A DNA stretch of 41,847 bases from Polynucleobacter sp. GTDB lineage: Bacteria > Pseudomonadota > Gammaproteobacteria > Burkholderiales > Burkholderiaceae. A program made the translations under genes and the position numbers. The notes beneath the pieces are model-generated. The model made no database searches. It was not told the DNA's origin and saw only the letters and a program-made list of their open reading frames with translations. The stretch covers positions 1-41,847 of the forward strand of contig JAEMSI010000002.1 of NCBI GenBank assembly GCA_016462905.1, in the 5' to 3' direction. This document shows, one piece after another, positions 22,496-32,300 of the stretch. Every line of letters starts with the position of its first letter. The stretch's first letter is position 1.

Positions 22496-23644
22496 CTACG
22501 GTAGGCGACCGGTATTAAATACACCGTGCGGATCAAATGCCTTACGAAGACGCTCTTGAATAATCTCTAAGGGCGCAGTGAGCGGATTGTTTTTGAGTAA
22601 GCTAAAGCGTTGCATTGCTAACTTCAAAGGATCGTCGGAGTTCACTCTAAAGCAGGTGGCGTGTCCACCAAACTCTTGAGCTAACTTCATTAGGATTGTA
22701 TGGGTATGTGAATCGACTGGACCACGCCACCAACGTTGTTGGCCGTGCCACTCAAGACAGATTTGGTTATTTCCATTATTTGGAAAAGCTAATTCAGGGC
22801 AGTTGGCTGGTAACGACAGCCTCCATAAGGCTTCCTCGCTAGCGAGATTCTGAAACCAGGGCAAAGTTTGATTACGAATACCCTGCCAAAATAATTTGGC
22901 TTCATTAGGCTCTAGTTCCTTAGCATGAATTGCCTCTGAAATCATGGCACCAGCCGATTGAACAGCCGCTTTGGCTCCGCTTAAGCGAAGATTCAATTCG
23001 CCTTCACCTTGAGATGCCGGTCCAATCCAGGTGCTGGCATTGATTGGCAGAGGTTTGCCGGCCCATTGATTCAGTAATTGCAGGGCGCGTTCTTGCGTAA
23101 TACTGCCGCGTAAAGTTTGTTCCGCTGCAGGTTTTGGTAACACCTTGAGTGAAGCTTCTAGCAGTAAACTCAGGGTTCCCATCGAACCTGCCAAGAGTCG
23201 CGAGACATCGTATCCCGCCACGTTTTTCATGACTTTGCCACCAAATGAAAGATCTTCTGCAGAACCGCTCATGATGCGGGTGCCTAAAATAAAATGGCTG
23301 ACTTTGCCGCTACTAATTTGACTGGGGCCCGCTAAACCGGCTGCAATCATGCCACCAAAAGTGCTGTTTGCGTCAAAATGTGGCGGGTCAAACGGAAGCG
23401 TTTGATTTTTACTGGCTAGTACGGCTTCAATTTCGCTGAGTGGGGTACCTGCTCGCGCAGTAATTACCAATTCCTCTGCTTGATAATCCAAAATCCCGCT
23501 GTAATTTTTGGTTTCTAGAATTGCCGATGGATTTGGGTTTCCATACCAAGCTTTACTTCCACCGCCACGAATCGACAAGGACATTTTTTGTTTGGCGGCG
23601 TGCAAAATTTGCTCGCGAAAAGAGGCGATCTGTGCTTCGGGCAT
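22496..23644 (-). CDS. glcE: Glycolate oxidase FAD-binding subunit GlcE
   Basis: A 382-residue flavoprotein (E. coli 350) with a FAD_binding_4 domain over about residues 10-180. Marks include LSIRGGGSKAWYGNP near the start, ITARAGTPLSEIEAVLA, LPFDPPHFDANSTFGGMIAAGLAGPSQ (cited here only as a landmark around residues 77-105), and KVMKNVAGYDVSRLLAGSMGTLG-like sequence. It forms the catalytic complex with GlcD and GlcF that oxidises glycolate to glyoxylate. It lies 3 bases after glcD and 5 before glcF. The extra length relative to E. coli is in the C-terminal half. Confidence 0.95.
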   Translation of the reverse strand: MPEAQIASFREQILHAAKQKMSLSIRGGGSKAWYGNPNPSAILETKNYSGILDYQAEELVITARAGTPLSEIEAVLASKNQTLPFDPPHFDANSTFGGMIAAGLAGPSQISSGKVSHFILGTRIMSGSAEDLSFGGKVMKNVAGYDVSRLLAGSMGTLSLLLEASLKVLPKPAAEQTLRGSITQERALQLLNQWAGKPLPINASTWIGPASQGEGELNLRLSGAKAAVQSAGAMISEAIHAKELEPNEAKLFWQGIRNQTLPWFQNLASEEALWRLSLPANCPELAFPNNGNNQICLEWHGQQRWWRGPVDSHTHTILMKLAQEFGGHATCFRVNSDDPLKLAMQRFSLLKNNPLTAPLEIIQERLRKAFDPHGVFNTGRLP

Positions 23645-23647
23645 GAA

Positions 23648-25153
23648 TTAAAAACGCTCTAATTCGGGATGAGGTAATTTACCGCCACTAATTCGCATCC
23701 GGCCATATTCTGCACAGCGGTTTAAGGTTGGGATAGCTTTATCGGGATTCAATAATTTTTTAGGATCAAAAGAGGCTTTTACCCCCCAAAATAAATTTCT
23801 TTCTGATTCGCCAAATTGCACGCACATCGAGTTAATTTTTTCAATACCGACCCCATGCTCTCCAGTAATAGTCCCGCCTAATTCAATGCAGGACTCCAAA
23901 ATATCGGTCCCAAATTCTTCAGCACGATGCCATTCATCGGGATCGGCGCCATTAAATAAAATCAGTGGGTGCATATTGCCGTCACCCGCATGAAAAACAT
24001 TTAGGCAACCCAATTGGTATTTTTCTTCCATTTGCTTAATGCGTTTTAGCAGCGTGGCAATTTGGCGGCGGGGGATCGTGCCATCCATACAGTAATAATC
24101 GGCAGCAATTCGGCCTGCGGCGGGGAATGCATTTTTACGGCCACTCCAAAAACGGAGGCGCTCTGCTTCGTCTTGCGAAACTTGAATGCGGCTAGCACCA
24201 GAATTTTGCAGCACCTTTTCCATGCGCTCAATTTCTTCAGCAACTTCTTCTGGTGTGCCATCCGATTCGCATAGCAAGATTGCTTCTGCATCTAAGTCAT
24301 AGCCGGCATGAACAAATTCATCAACCGCACGTGTCGTTGCTTTATCCATCATTTCAAGGCCAGCAGGAATAATTCCGGCGGCAATAATAGCGGCAACTGC
24401 GTTACCACCTTTCTCAATATCGTCAAAACTGGCGATGATCACTCTGGCTAAAGTGGGTTTGGGTATTAATTTCACGGTGATTTCGGTGACGACACCCAGC
24501 ATGCCTTCGCTACCAATAAAAATTGAAATCAAATCAAGCCCAGGTGAGTCAGGCGATAGTCCGCCAAATTCCACCACCTCACCATTAATTAATACAGCAC
24601 GAATACGCAATACATTTTGTAGAGTAAGGCCGTATTTAAGGCAGTGAACTCCGCCTGAATTTTCTCCTACATTACCTCCAATCGAGCAGGCGATTTGTGA
24701 AGAAGGGTCGGGGGCGTAATACAAGCCGTATTGGGCAACCGCTTCGGAGATGGCCAGATTTCGAACCCCAGGTTGAACAATAGCAGTTCTGCTAAAGGGA
24801 TCAATCGCAATGATCTTTTTTAATTTGGCAAGTGATAAAACTAAACCATTCGTGATCGGCATTGCGCCACCGGACAGTCCAGTACCGGAGCCGCGCGGGA
24901 CAATAGGTATCTCTAATTGGTGGCAAATTTTGATGATGGCAATGACCTGTGCTTCATCCTCTGGGAGCGCCACAGCTAGAGGCATGCGTCGGTAAGCGGC
25001 CAAACCATCGCACTCGTAAGGGATGGTATCTTCGGGCTCCCATAACAAGGCGTCTTCTGGCAAAACCGGCTTTAAAGCCTTTATAAGGCGGGCTTGTTGC
25101 GCTTTGATTGACGCTTTTTCAAGTAGCTCGGAGGGTGGGGAAATGGCATTCAT
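23648..25153 (-). CDS. glcD: Glycolate oxidase catalytic subunit GlcD
   Basis: A 501-residue flavoprotein (E. coli 499), homologous to D-lactate dehydrogenases of the FAD-oxidase_C group. The FAD_binding_4 domain has PRGSGTGLSGGAMPI and SIGGNVGENSGGVHCLKYG; the C-terminal domain has NVFHAGDGNMHPLILF and ITGEHGVGIEK, which contain the metal- and substrate-binding histidines. It oxidises glycolate (possibly also D-lactate), a major algal exudate in fresh water. It starts the leftward run glcDEF-yggS-proC. TAAAAT lies exactly 6 bases before its ATG, with GGAAG only one base away from the ATG, so a leaderless or very short-leader mRNA is plausible. No GlcC-type regulator is adjacent. Confidence 0.96.
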   Translation of the reverse strand: MNAISPPSELLEKASIKAQQARLIKALKPVLPEDALLWEPEDTIPYECDGLAAYRRMPLAVALPEDEAQVIAIIKICHQLEIPIVPRGSGTGLSGGAMPITNGLVLSLAKLKKIIAIDPFSRTAIVQPGVRNLAISEAVAQYGLYYAPDPSSQIACSIGGNVGENSGGVHCLKYGLTLQNVLRIRAVLINGEVVEFGGLSPDSPGLDLISIFIGSEGMLGVVTEITVKLIPKPTLARVIIASFDDIEKGGNAVAAIIAAGIIPAGLEMMDKATTRAVDEFVHAGYDLDAEAILLCESDGTPEEVAEEIERMEKVLQNSGASRIQVSQDEAERLRFWSGRKNAFPAAGRIAADYYCMDGTIPRRQIATLLKRIKQMEEKYQLGCLNVFHAGDGNMHPLILFNGADPDEWHRAEEFGTDILESCIELGGTITGEHGVGIEKINSMCVQFGESERNLFWGVKASFDPKKLLNPDKAIPTLNRCAEYGRMRISGGKLPHPELERF

Positions 25154-25159
25154 GCTTCC

Positions 25160-25181
25160 ATTTTAGCCATTTACCTATAAT
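25160..25181. promoter_or_regulatory. Divergent -10 elements for glcD and the adenosyltransferase gene
   Basis: The 34-base gap 25154-25187 holds TATAAT at 25176-25181 (rightward) and, on the other strand, TAAAAT at 25160-25165 (leftward). Each is 6 bases from its start codon, which puts the predicted first transcribed base at the A of ATG. The -35 regions are weak on both sides and reach into the opposite gene or its start. Confidence 0.55.
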
Positions 25182-25187
25182 TCGTTT

Positions 25188-25754
25188 ATGGGAAATAGAC
25201 TATCAAAAATTGCCACTCGTACTGGCGATGCGGGAATGACCGGTTTGGGAGATGGCAGCCGAGTTGAAAAAGACCATTTACGCATCTGTGCAATGGGCGA
25301 TGTAGATGAGCTTAATTCACAAATTGGCGTCTTAATGAACGAGGATTTTCCATCCGCGATTGCCGAAGATCTAAACCAGCTGTTTTTGCGCGTACAACAC
25401 GATTTATTTGATTTGGGTGGTGAGCTTTGTATACCAAATTACACGCTCTTGAAAATCGAGCAAGTCGAGCAGCTCGATGTTTGGTTAAATCATTACAACG
25501 CAACTTTGCCCCCTTTAAAGGAATTTATTCTCCCAGGCGGAACGCGTGCGGCTGCACAAGCGCATGTTTGTAGAACAGTGTGCCGACGCGCAGAGCGATC
25601 GATTGTCAAGTTAGGTTGGGTTGAGCCGATTCAAGATTCACCTCGGCAATATGTCAACCGCCTTTCGGATCTTCTGTTCGTGTTAGCGCGTGTTTTAAAT
25701 CGAAGCGCTGGTGGGGAAGATGTGCTTTGGAAAAATCAAAATAAAGCAGAATAA
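25188..25754 (+). CDS. PduO-type cob(I)alamin adenosyltransferase
   Basis: A 188-residue cytosolic enzyme (called PduO-type, CobO-like or MMAB) that transfers adenosyl from ATP to cob(I)alamin to make coenzyme B12. The N-terminal ATP loop is RTGDAGMTGLGDGSR from residue 11; LPGGTRAAAQAHVCRTVCRRAER and YVNRLSDLLFVLAR are the other family blocks and supply corrinoid and ATP contacts. No other cobalamin gene is in the window. TATAAT stands 6 bases before the ATG and no Shine-Dalgarno is present; the MGNRLSKI start itself fits homologues, so a leaderless mRNA is likely. It is divergent from glcD and ends in a strong two-way terminator. Confidence 0.95.
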   Translation: MGNRLSKIATRTGDAGMTGLGDGSRVEKDHLRICAMGDVDELNSQIGVLMNEDFPSAIAEDLNQLFLRVQHDLFDLGGELCIPNYTLLKIEQVEQLDVWLNHYNATLPPLKEFILPGGTRAAAQAHVCRTVCRRAERSIVKLGWVEPIQDSPRQYVNRLSDLLFVLARVLNRSAGGEDVLWKNQNKAE

Positions 25755-25780
25755 AAAAACGCTCCATTGGAGCGTTTTTT
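25754..25780. terminator. Two-way intrinsic terminator between the adenosyltransferase gene and aroG
   Basis: Bases 25754-25765 and 25769-25780 form a perfect 12-bp stem (AAAAAACGCTCC / GGAGCGTTTTTT) around a 3-base loop. A runs on one side and T runs on the other make it work in both directions, fitting its place between two convergent genes. It begins on the last base of the adenosyltransferase stop codon. Confidence 0.92.
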
Positions 25781-25796
25781 GCTGAGCCCAGTGAAT

Positions 25797-26918
25797 TTAA
25801 CTGCCCCTGCGTTTTTGTACCGCTTGCGCTAAACGCTCTAAAACTTTTACTGAGTCATCCCAATCAATGCAAGCATCGGTAATACTCTTGCCGTACTCTA
25901 GTTTTTGTGGATCGTCTTTACCAGGGGTAAATTTTTGTGCACCCGCATGCAGATGGCTTTCAATCATCACGCCAAAAATATGTTTTGATCCTGATTCAAT
26001 TTGTTTGGCGATATCGTCGGCAACTGGAATTTGACGTTCATGTTGCTTGCTCGAATTGGCATGTGACAAATCAACCATCAAACGTGCTGGCATTTTAGAG
26101 GCAGCTAATTCAGCACAAGCCTCATTCACAAATTTTGCTTGGTAATTGGGCTCTTTACCGCCGCGTAAGATGACATGGCAGTCTTTGTTGCCCTTGGTCT
26201 CAACAATCGCGACCTGACCATTCTTATGAACCGATAAGAAATGATGAGGGCGTTGGGCTGCCTGGATTGCATCCGTCGCAATTTTGATGTTACCGTCTGT
26301 GCCATTTTTAAAACCAATCGGCGCCGACAAACCAGAGCTTAATTCACGATGCACTTGACTTTCGGTAGTGCGAGCGCCAATCGCTCCCCATGAAATCAAA
26401 TCAGCAATGTACTGCGGTGATATCACGTCTAAAAATTCACTACCTGCAGGCATACCCAAGCGATTGATTTCGATGAGCACTTGTCGCGCTAAACGCAAAC
26501 CTTCTTCAATGCGGAAACTTTCGTCTAAGTAGGGGTCATTAATTAAACCTTTCCAACCCACCGTGGTGCGAGGCTTTTCAAAATAAACCCGCATGACAAT
26601 TTCAAGCTCAGCAGAAAACCGTTCACGTTGTTCTAGTAGGCGTTTGCAGTATTCAATCCCTGCGCCAGGATCATGAATCGAGCAGGGCCCAATAATGACG
26701 AGTAGACGATCATCCTTCCCATGAATTAATTTGCTAATTTTGCGACGCGTATCAACAATTAATTTCTCGGTTGGAGTGCCCGAAATTGGAAAAAAACGAA
26801 TTAAATGCTCAGGCGGTGGCAAAATCGCAATGCTTTTTACCCGATCATCATCGGTCTCAGAGGTCTTGTCGATATTGGCATACCAACTATCTTGGGGGTT
26901 TAGGTGTGAATTACTCAT
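25797..26918 (-). CDS. aroG: 3-deoxy-7-phosphoheptulonate (DAHP) synthase, class I
   Basis: A 373-residue cytoplasmic enzyme that condenses phosphoenolpyruvate and erythrose 4-phosphate, the first step of aromatic amino-acid synthesis. Class I marks are IIGPCSIHDP near residue 85, MRVYFEKPRTTVGWKGLINDP, GARTTESQVHRELSSGLS with GFKNGTDGN after it, and MVDLSHANSSKQ; the metal ligands (C of GPCS, the late H, E and D) are present. It is slightly longer than E. coli AroG (350) at both ends. Which amino acid inhibits it cannot be read safely, so the symbol marks the family. It lies 56 bases after tldD and could be read from it or from its own promoter (TAGAAT 7 bases before the ATG). Confidence 0.95.
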   Translation of the reverse strand: MSNSHLNPQDSWYANIDKTSETDDDRVKSIAILPPPEHLIRFFPISGTPTEKLIVDTRRKISKLIHGKDDRLLVIIGPCSIHDPGAGIEYCKRLLEQRERFSAELEIVMRVYFEKPRTTVGWKGLINDPYLDESFRIEEGLRLARQVLIEINRLGMPAGSEFLDVISPQYIADLISWGAIGARTTESQVHRELSSGLSAPIGFKNGTDGNIKIATDAIQAAQRPHHFLSVHKNGQVAIVETKGNKDCHVILRGGKEPNYQAKFVNEACAELAASKMPARLMVDLSHANSSKQHERQIPVADDIAKQIESGSKHIFGVMIESHLHAGAQKFTPGKDDPQKLEYGKSITDACIDWDDSVKVLERLAQAVQKRRGS

Positions 26919-26936
26919 AGACCCTATTCTAAAGCC

Positions 26937-26955
26937 TTAGCCAAATTAGGGCTAA
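26937..26955. repeat. Small inverted repeat between tldD and aroG
   Basis: TTAGCC at 26937-26942 and GGCTAA at 26950-26955 form a perfect 6-bp stem with a 7-base loop in the 56-base gap. Read leftward it is followed by GGCTTTAG, with only three T, so it is a poor terminator. It may be a weak attenuating or operator-like element in front of aroG. Confidence 0.3.
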
Positions 26956-26974
26956 AGCAAATTGATTTTGAGGT

Positions 26975-28462
26975 TTATGCAGTCCCGCCAACTGTCATAT
27001 TTTCGATTCGAAGAGTAGGTTGGCCAACACCAACGGGAACACTTTGGCCTTCCTTGCCACAAATTCCGACGCCATTATCAAGCCGCAAATCATTGCCAAT
27101 CATGGTGACATCCTTCAGGCACTCTGGGCCATTGCCGATGATGGTTGCCCCTTTAACGGGGTATTGTATTTTGCCGTTTTCAACCCAGTAAGCTTCGGAT
27201 ATAGAAAAAACAAATTTACCGCTCGTAATATCAACTTGACCGCCGCCAAAATTGACAGCATATAAGCCGCGATGGATGCTCTCTACAATTTCCTTCGGAT
27301 CATGCTGTCCAGACAGCATGTAGGTATTTGTCATACGCGGCAAAGGAAGCGAGGCAAAACTTTCACGACGCCCATTCCCAGTTAATGGCATTTTCATCAG
27401 TCGGGCGTTAAGGCTGTCTTGGATATAGCCTTTGAGAATTCCATCTTCGATGAGAGTAGTGCATTGGGTTGGTGTACCCTCATCATCCATATTTAAAGAA
27501 CCTCTTCTGCCAGATAGGGTTCCATCGTCTACCACTGTAACTCCTTTGGCAGCAACCTTTTCGCCGATGCGTCCAGAAAATGCCGAGGAGCCTTTGCGAT
27601 TGAAGTCACCCTCAAGTCCATGACCAATTGCTTCATGCAGTAAAACGCCAGGCCACCCCGGACCCATGACTACGGTCATCGCGCCTGCAGGGGCTGGGCG
27701 GGAATCTAGATTAACCAGCGCGCTATCGACCGCATCATCAACCCATTGGTTCACCAATTGCTGGGTAAAAAAATGATAGTCTGAGCGAGCGCCACCCCCA
27801 GAACTTCCGGATTCTCGCCGACCATTTTGTTCGGCAATGACTTGAATCGAAACTCGCACTAATGGGCGCACATCGGCCGCTAATAAACCATCAGCGCGCG
27901 CTACCAAAACAACATCAAATTCACCTGCAAGACTCGCCATGACTTGAATCACTCTGGGATCTCTTGCTTTAGCGCGACGCTCAATGGATTCCAAAAGAGC
28001 AATTTTTTCTTTGGGTTTCAATGAATCAAGCGGGCTTTGATCCGCATATAAAAGATTGGCATTGGATTGAATGCGATAAGCGGGCACATGCATTTTTCCG
28101 CCTTTGCTACCGATGACACGGGTTGCCCGAGCCGCTTTTTGAAGAGCTTCCATACTAATGACATCAGAGTAGGCAAAAGCAGTTTTATCCCCAGCAATCG
28201 CGCGCACCCCAACACCTTGATCAATACTAAAGTTTCCTGATTTGACAATGCCTTCCTCAAGGCTCCAACTTTCACTCCGAGTATGCTCAAAGTAAAGGTC
28301 AGCATCATCCAGACGATGCCCATACATTAAGCCAAAAATAGGCAGTAAATCGGATTCTTGTAGACCATTGGGGCTTAATAAAAACGATTTAGCAATTTCC
28401 AATGCGCTGTTTTGATCAAGAGCTTTGGGCTGCAATAAATGAAGTGTATCGGGTGCGTTCAT
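26975..28462 (-). CDS. tldD: Metalloprotease TldD
   Basis: A 495-residue protein of the TldD/PmbA family (E. coli TldD 481). The zinc motif HEAIGH is at residues 276-281, in the conserved setting LLHEAIGHGLEGDFNRKGSS, and GGGQVDITSGKFVFSISEAYWVENG (landmark near residue 425) supplies the later conserved cysteine-poor segment and a cleft-lining glycine run. TldD pairs with TldE/PmbA to form a tunnel-like peptidase that trims unfolded peptides such as microcin precursors and CcdA. TldE is not in the window and is normally encoded elsewhere. The gene lies 6 bases after the nitrilase-family gene in the yhdP operon. Confidence 0.95.
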   Translation of the reverse strand: MNAPDTLHLLQPKALDQNSALEIAKSFLLSPNGLQESDLLPIFGLMYGHRLDDADLYFEHTRSESWSLEEGIVKSGNFSIDQGVGVRAIAGDKTAFAYSDVISMEALQKAARATRVIGSKGGKMHVPAYRIQSNANLLYADQSPLDSLKPKEKIALLESIERRAKARDPRVIQVMASLAGEFDVVLVARADGLLAADVRPLVRVSIQVIAEQNGRRESGSSGGGARSDYHFFTQQLVNQWVDDAVDSALVNLDSRPAPAGAMTVVMGPGWPGVLLHEAIGHGLEGDFNRKGSSAFSGRIGEKVAAKGVTVVDDGTLSGRRGSLNMDDEGTPTQCTTLIEDGILKGYIQDSLNARLMKMPLTGNGRRESFASLPLPRMTNTYMLSGQHDPKEIVESIHRGLYAVNFGGGQVDITSGKFVFSISEAYWVENGKIQYPVKGATIIGNGPECLKDVTMIGNDLRLDNGVGICGKEGQSVPVGVGQPTLRIENMTVGGTA

Positions 28463-28468
28463 GAGGAT

Positions 28469-29299
28469 TTATAACTTACGATGTTGAAGGGCGGGAAGCT
28501 TTGAGCGTACCTTGTTTATCTTTTCTTTGCTGAGCGTTCCCGAGATCCAACCAGAACCCTCAGACAATTCTTGAGTAATCTTGCCCCAAGGGTCGATTAG
28601 CATCGTTTGACCCCAGGTGCGTCGTTGGTTTTCATGCATACCGCCCTGAGCAGATGCGAGAACATAGCATTGGTTCTCAATGGATCGTGCTCTTAAAAGA
28701 ATTTCCCAATGCGCCTGTCCTGTTGTGTGTGTAAATGCAGCAGGAATAATTTGACAATCGACCGCTTTTTGCTGTCGATAGAGCTCTGGAAATCGGGCAT
28801 CGTAACAAATACTGAGGCCAAAACGCCATTCAATGCCATCGATTTCAATTGAAAACTGACTAATTTGTGTGCCCGGTTCTATAGTTTCAGACTCTTCAAA
28901 ATGTTCATTTTTAGCGTGATAACCAAATAAATGGATTTTGTCGTAGCGAGCAATCACATCCCCCGAAGGATTAAAAACTAAAATAGTATTCAACACTTTT
29001 TTTGGATTAGGCGATACCAAAGGCAGGGTTCCGCCAACCAAATAAATTTGATTCTGTTGCGCTATTTCTTGAAGCGCCTCTTGAATCGGCCCTTTACCTA
29101 AGGACTCTCGAATGCTAACTTTATCGGTATCTTTTGCGCCCATTAAACAAAAGTATTCAGGCAGAGCAATTACTTTAGCACCGCTTTTGGCTGCTTCACC
29201 TACTAAGCGAGCAGCCGTCGCGAGGTTGTCATCCAGTCGCGTGCTGGAAACCATTTGAATCGCCGCTACTAGAAGCTCATTTTTGGATGGCGAAATCAT
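28469..29299 (-). CDS. Nitrilase-superfamily amidohydrolase (Nit/deaminated-glutathione amidase-like)
   Basis: A 276-residue cytosolic protein with the complete nitrilase triad: E48 in ALPEYFCLMG, K121 in RYDKIHLFGYH, and C165 in GLSICYDARFPELYR. The DKIHLFGYHAKNEHFEESETIEPG-type segment and AAFTHTTGQAHWEILLRARSIENQ block are typical of the Nit1/NitFhit branch, members of which hydrolyse deaminated glutathione, a side product of transaminases. That substrate is an inference from the branch, not shown here. It is 4 bases after yhdP and 6 before tldD. This order (yhdP, nitrilase, tldD) recurs in beta- and gammaproteobacteria. Confidence 0.92.
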   Translation of the reverse strand: MISPSKNELLVAAIQMVSSTRLDDNLATAARLVGEAAKSGAKVIALPEYFCLMGAKDTDKVSIRESLGKGPIQEALQEIAQQNQIYLVGGTLPLVSPNPKKVLNTILVFNPSGDVIARYDKIHLFGYHAKNEHFEESETIEPGTQISQFSIEIDGIEWRFGLSICYDARFPELYRQQKAVDCQIIPAAFTHTTGQAHWEILLRARSIENQCYVLASAQGGMHENQRRTWGQTMLIDPWGKITQELSEGSGWISGTLSKEKINKVRSKLPALQHRKL

Positions 29300-29303
29300 G
29301 GGG

Positions 29304-32300
29304 CTAATTCGAGATTGGCGTCACTACCGCGTTTGGATTGGTAGTGCTGGGCGAAGTTGGATTGGGTGTGGCAGAGTTTGGGGTGTTGTTCGGCTTACCT
29401 TGCTCGCGTAACATGCGCTTAGCGCGAATTGAATCGATTACTTTGGGGTCAAGTGGCTGCCCTTTTTGATCAAGCGGGATTACATCGGGCTTATCCCATG
29501 AACCTTGAACGAGGTAGTCACTCTGAAGGCTTTTATTCATCTGGCCAGTTACTAAATATTGACCCACTAAAGCACCTAATCCGACAATGGGGTTAACGGC
29601 AAAGAGAGCTAAAGCGCCAGCAGTTGCGTCTAGGGTTGGGAAAATCGTAATTCGCAAGTCTTGAGTTTTATTGACGATACTAATTCTTCCTGTCATGTTC
29701 ACTTTGGCTTGATTTAGATCCATTGTGAATTGATTAGTTCTAGCAATGCCATTTCGGACTTGGAAAGTGGCATCAATTTTATTAAATGGGGTTCCGGGAG
29801 TAACTACATTATTTAACGTACCCTGAACATTAAGAGTAGCAAATTTTAATAAACTCTCCAGACTTAAAACGTCTAATAATTTTGCGGCACCAGAGCTCAC
29901 TTGCAATAGTCTTCCATTCTCCAGATTCATGGTGACATTGCCCGATAGTGTATCGATAATAGGCTCAATCGCAGGGCCTTCCCAATCTAATTTGGCAAGT
30001 AATTTGCCCTTCCCGCCTTCAATTTCGTTTGGGTTGCCAAATGCAGTTACAAAGCCACCTAGGTTTTTAATATCGACCGTAGCGTCAATTGAAGTTTGGT
30101 CATTATTATTTTGTAAGCCCGCAGTCCAGCGCCCAGTCAGCGAGACATTGCCTTGAGGGTTGTTTAGAACCAAAGAGTCAATCAGGATAAGGTTGCTTGA
30201 ATTACTGGTTTTAATTGTGATTGCACCTGGTTTGTAATTACCGAAAACTAAATCATCGATGGCGAGGTTCAATTGGGGAATCGATCCGATACTTATTTTT
30301 TTGTCGTCTTTAGTAGTAATCGCTGTTGGAGTTGGAGGGGGAACGTGTAGTCGATTTAGTTTGCCGCTTAACTTACCAGGCCCATCTTTGCTCTCTTGCC
30401 ATTCAAGTTGACCAGCGAGCTGGGGTGAATTCGATTGCAAAGACCAAACCCCATTTTTTTGATTTGCTTTTAGGTTGATATTGATCCATTCCCGATTTAA
30501 AGCAGTCAATTGCTTGCTTCGAAATGCAATTGAATCAAGCAATTGATGCTCGTAAGAGGATGAGGATTGAGGATCTTTACGAGCCGGCTGAGCGCTTGAA
30601 AATAATTTTCGCCACTCATCAAAATTAAGATTCTCTACATCGATAACAAGCGAAGTTCCAGTGGATGGAGCTAGGGTCGCTGGGGCTCCAATTCCAATCG
30701 CCTGAGATAAGCCACTGGCGGTTTTATTGCCTTGTAAAAAAATCAAATCACCGAATTTAGCTGACCAATTGCTTGTTTTCTCTTTAGTTTTAGCATTGAC
30801 TAGGGCATTTACTTTTAACTGGCCATCCCATTTTTTTCCTTTTATCTTATCTAACGGCTTAGGCAAGGTTGAAATTAAGTTAGCGAGATTGAAATTTAAT
30901 TGGGCTTCTGCCCCAGTTGGACTTAAAGTTAAATTACCTTGATAACTAAAGCCACCGCTCAATAAATTAACTAGAGCTTTAGATTCTCCTGACTGTTTTT
31001 CAGCGAGGTGTTTTTTTAGCGACTGAATATCAACATTGCCCTGTAGCGCAAAGATTTTTTTGTCAACGCTAGATAATTTTTGATTTTGATTAAGCGAAAA
31101 AGATCCACCCAGCAGTTCTGCTTGAATTGTTTCAAATTCCGGATTTTTTTCAGTAATTCGAATTTTGCCATTCACTTTTTTGAATGAAGGTAATTCCCCC
31201 CAAGTAATTTCGTTATTTTCTAAATGAATCACTGTATTTAATTTGGTGCCGTCACCCCCATCCATAGGAAAGGCTAAATCTAAATCAACTTTGGCATTGC
31301 CTTTAGCGCTTAATGAGGTAGCGATGGTTGGTCGTTCTAGCAAAACAGGAGAGGGTTTTAAATAGTCCATCATGTCCTCGATAGGCCCATTTAGGATTCC
31401 TTTAATCTGAATTAGCGATTTTTGATTGGTTAAATCAGTAACCGAGGCTTTGATTTGTTTTAATGCTACTTTTTGAAAGTTGGCACTCTCGATATCGACA
31501 TTAAGTTTGGCTCGATTTAACTGAATACGGCCTTCGAGTTGATTTAATTGAGGCCATTCCCCTAGATTTTTTGCTAGCAGGGGTGCGGGTCGATAGGCTG
31601 TTTTTGTAATCGGTAAATTCAGCGTTAAATCACCATCTTTTGGATTAGCAAAGGGCGCTTGATTCGGATCGCCTTGCATATGCAAAACACCATTATTAAT
31701 ATCGCCAGAAACTAGAGCGAATTTGATATAAGCTCGCGCATCGCTATCCATGCCCACCGGTAGATATCGATAGACCTGATTTACTTTGGCGCGCTGGAAT
31801 TGAATATCCAACTTCATATTATCTTTTTGCTTACCAGCACGTAAATCGTAAGTTGCATTTAGTCCAATCGCTAGATCAGGGTTGCTGAGAGTCATGTCCT
31901 TGGCAATAATTTGCCAGTCTTTATTTTTTTTGCTCCAACTAAGACGACCCTTAGCTTGGTCTAATTGCATATGAGGGTCTTCTAAGGCCTCGTCTAAATG
32001 AAGTTTTAAATTTTGTGAGTTGATCTGTAGAGAACCCTCTTTTTCATTTGCTTTGACCGAGCCGCTTAAGTTTGAAAAACTATGTAGCGGACCTTTGAGT
32101 TCTTTGATACTCAAATTATTAAATTGCGCAGTAATATCAAAAGTAGGGCCGGCGCTATCAAATACTCTATCAACGAGTGGTAATGCGCTGGGCCGTTCAG
32201 ACCAATTCATCAAAATATTTTCAAAGTCACCTGAAGGGGCGCCCTTTTCGATTAACCCCCTTAATTGGCTTGGAAGTGGAAGATTGATTGCTAATAAGTT

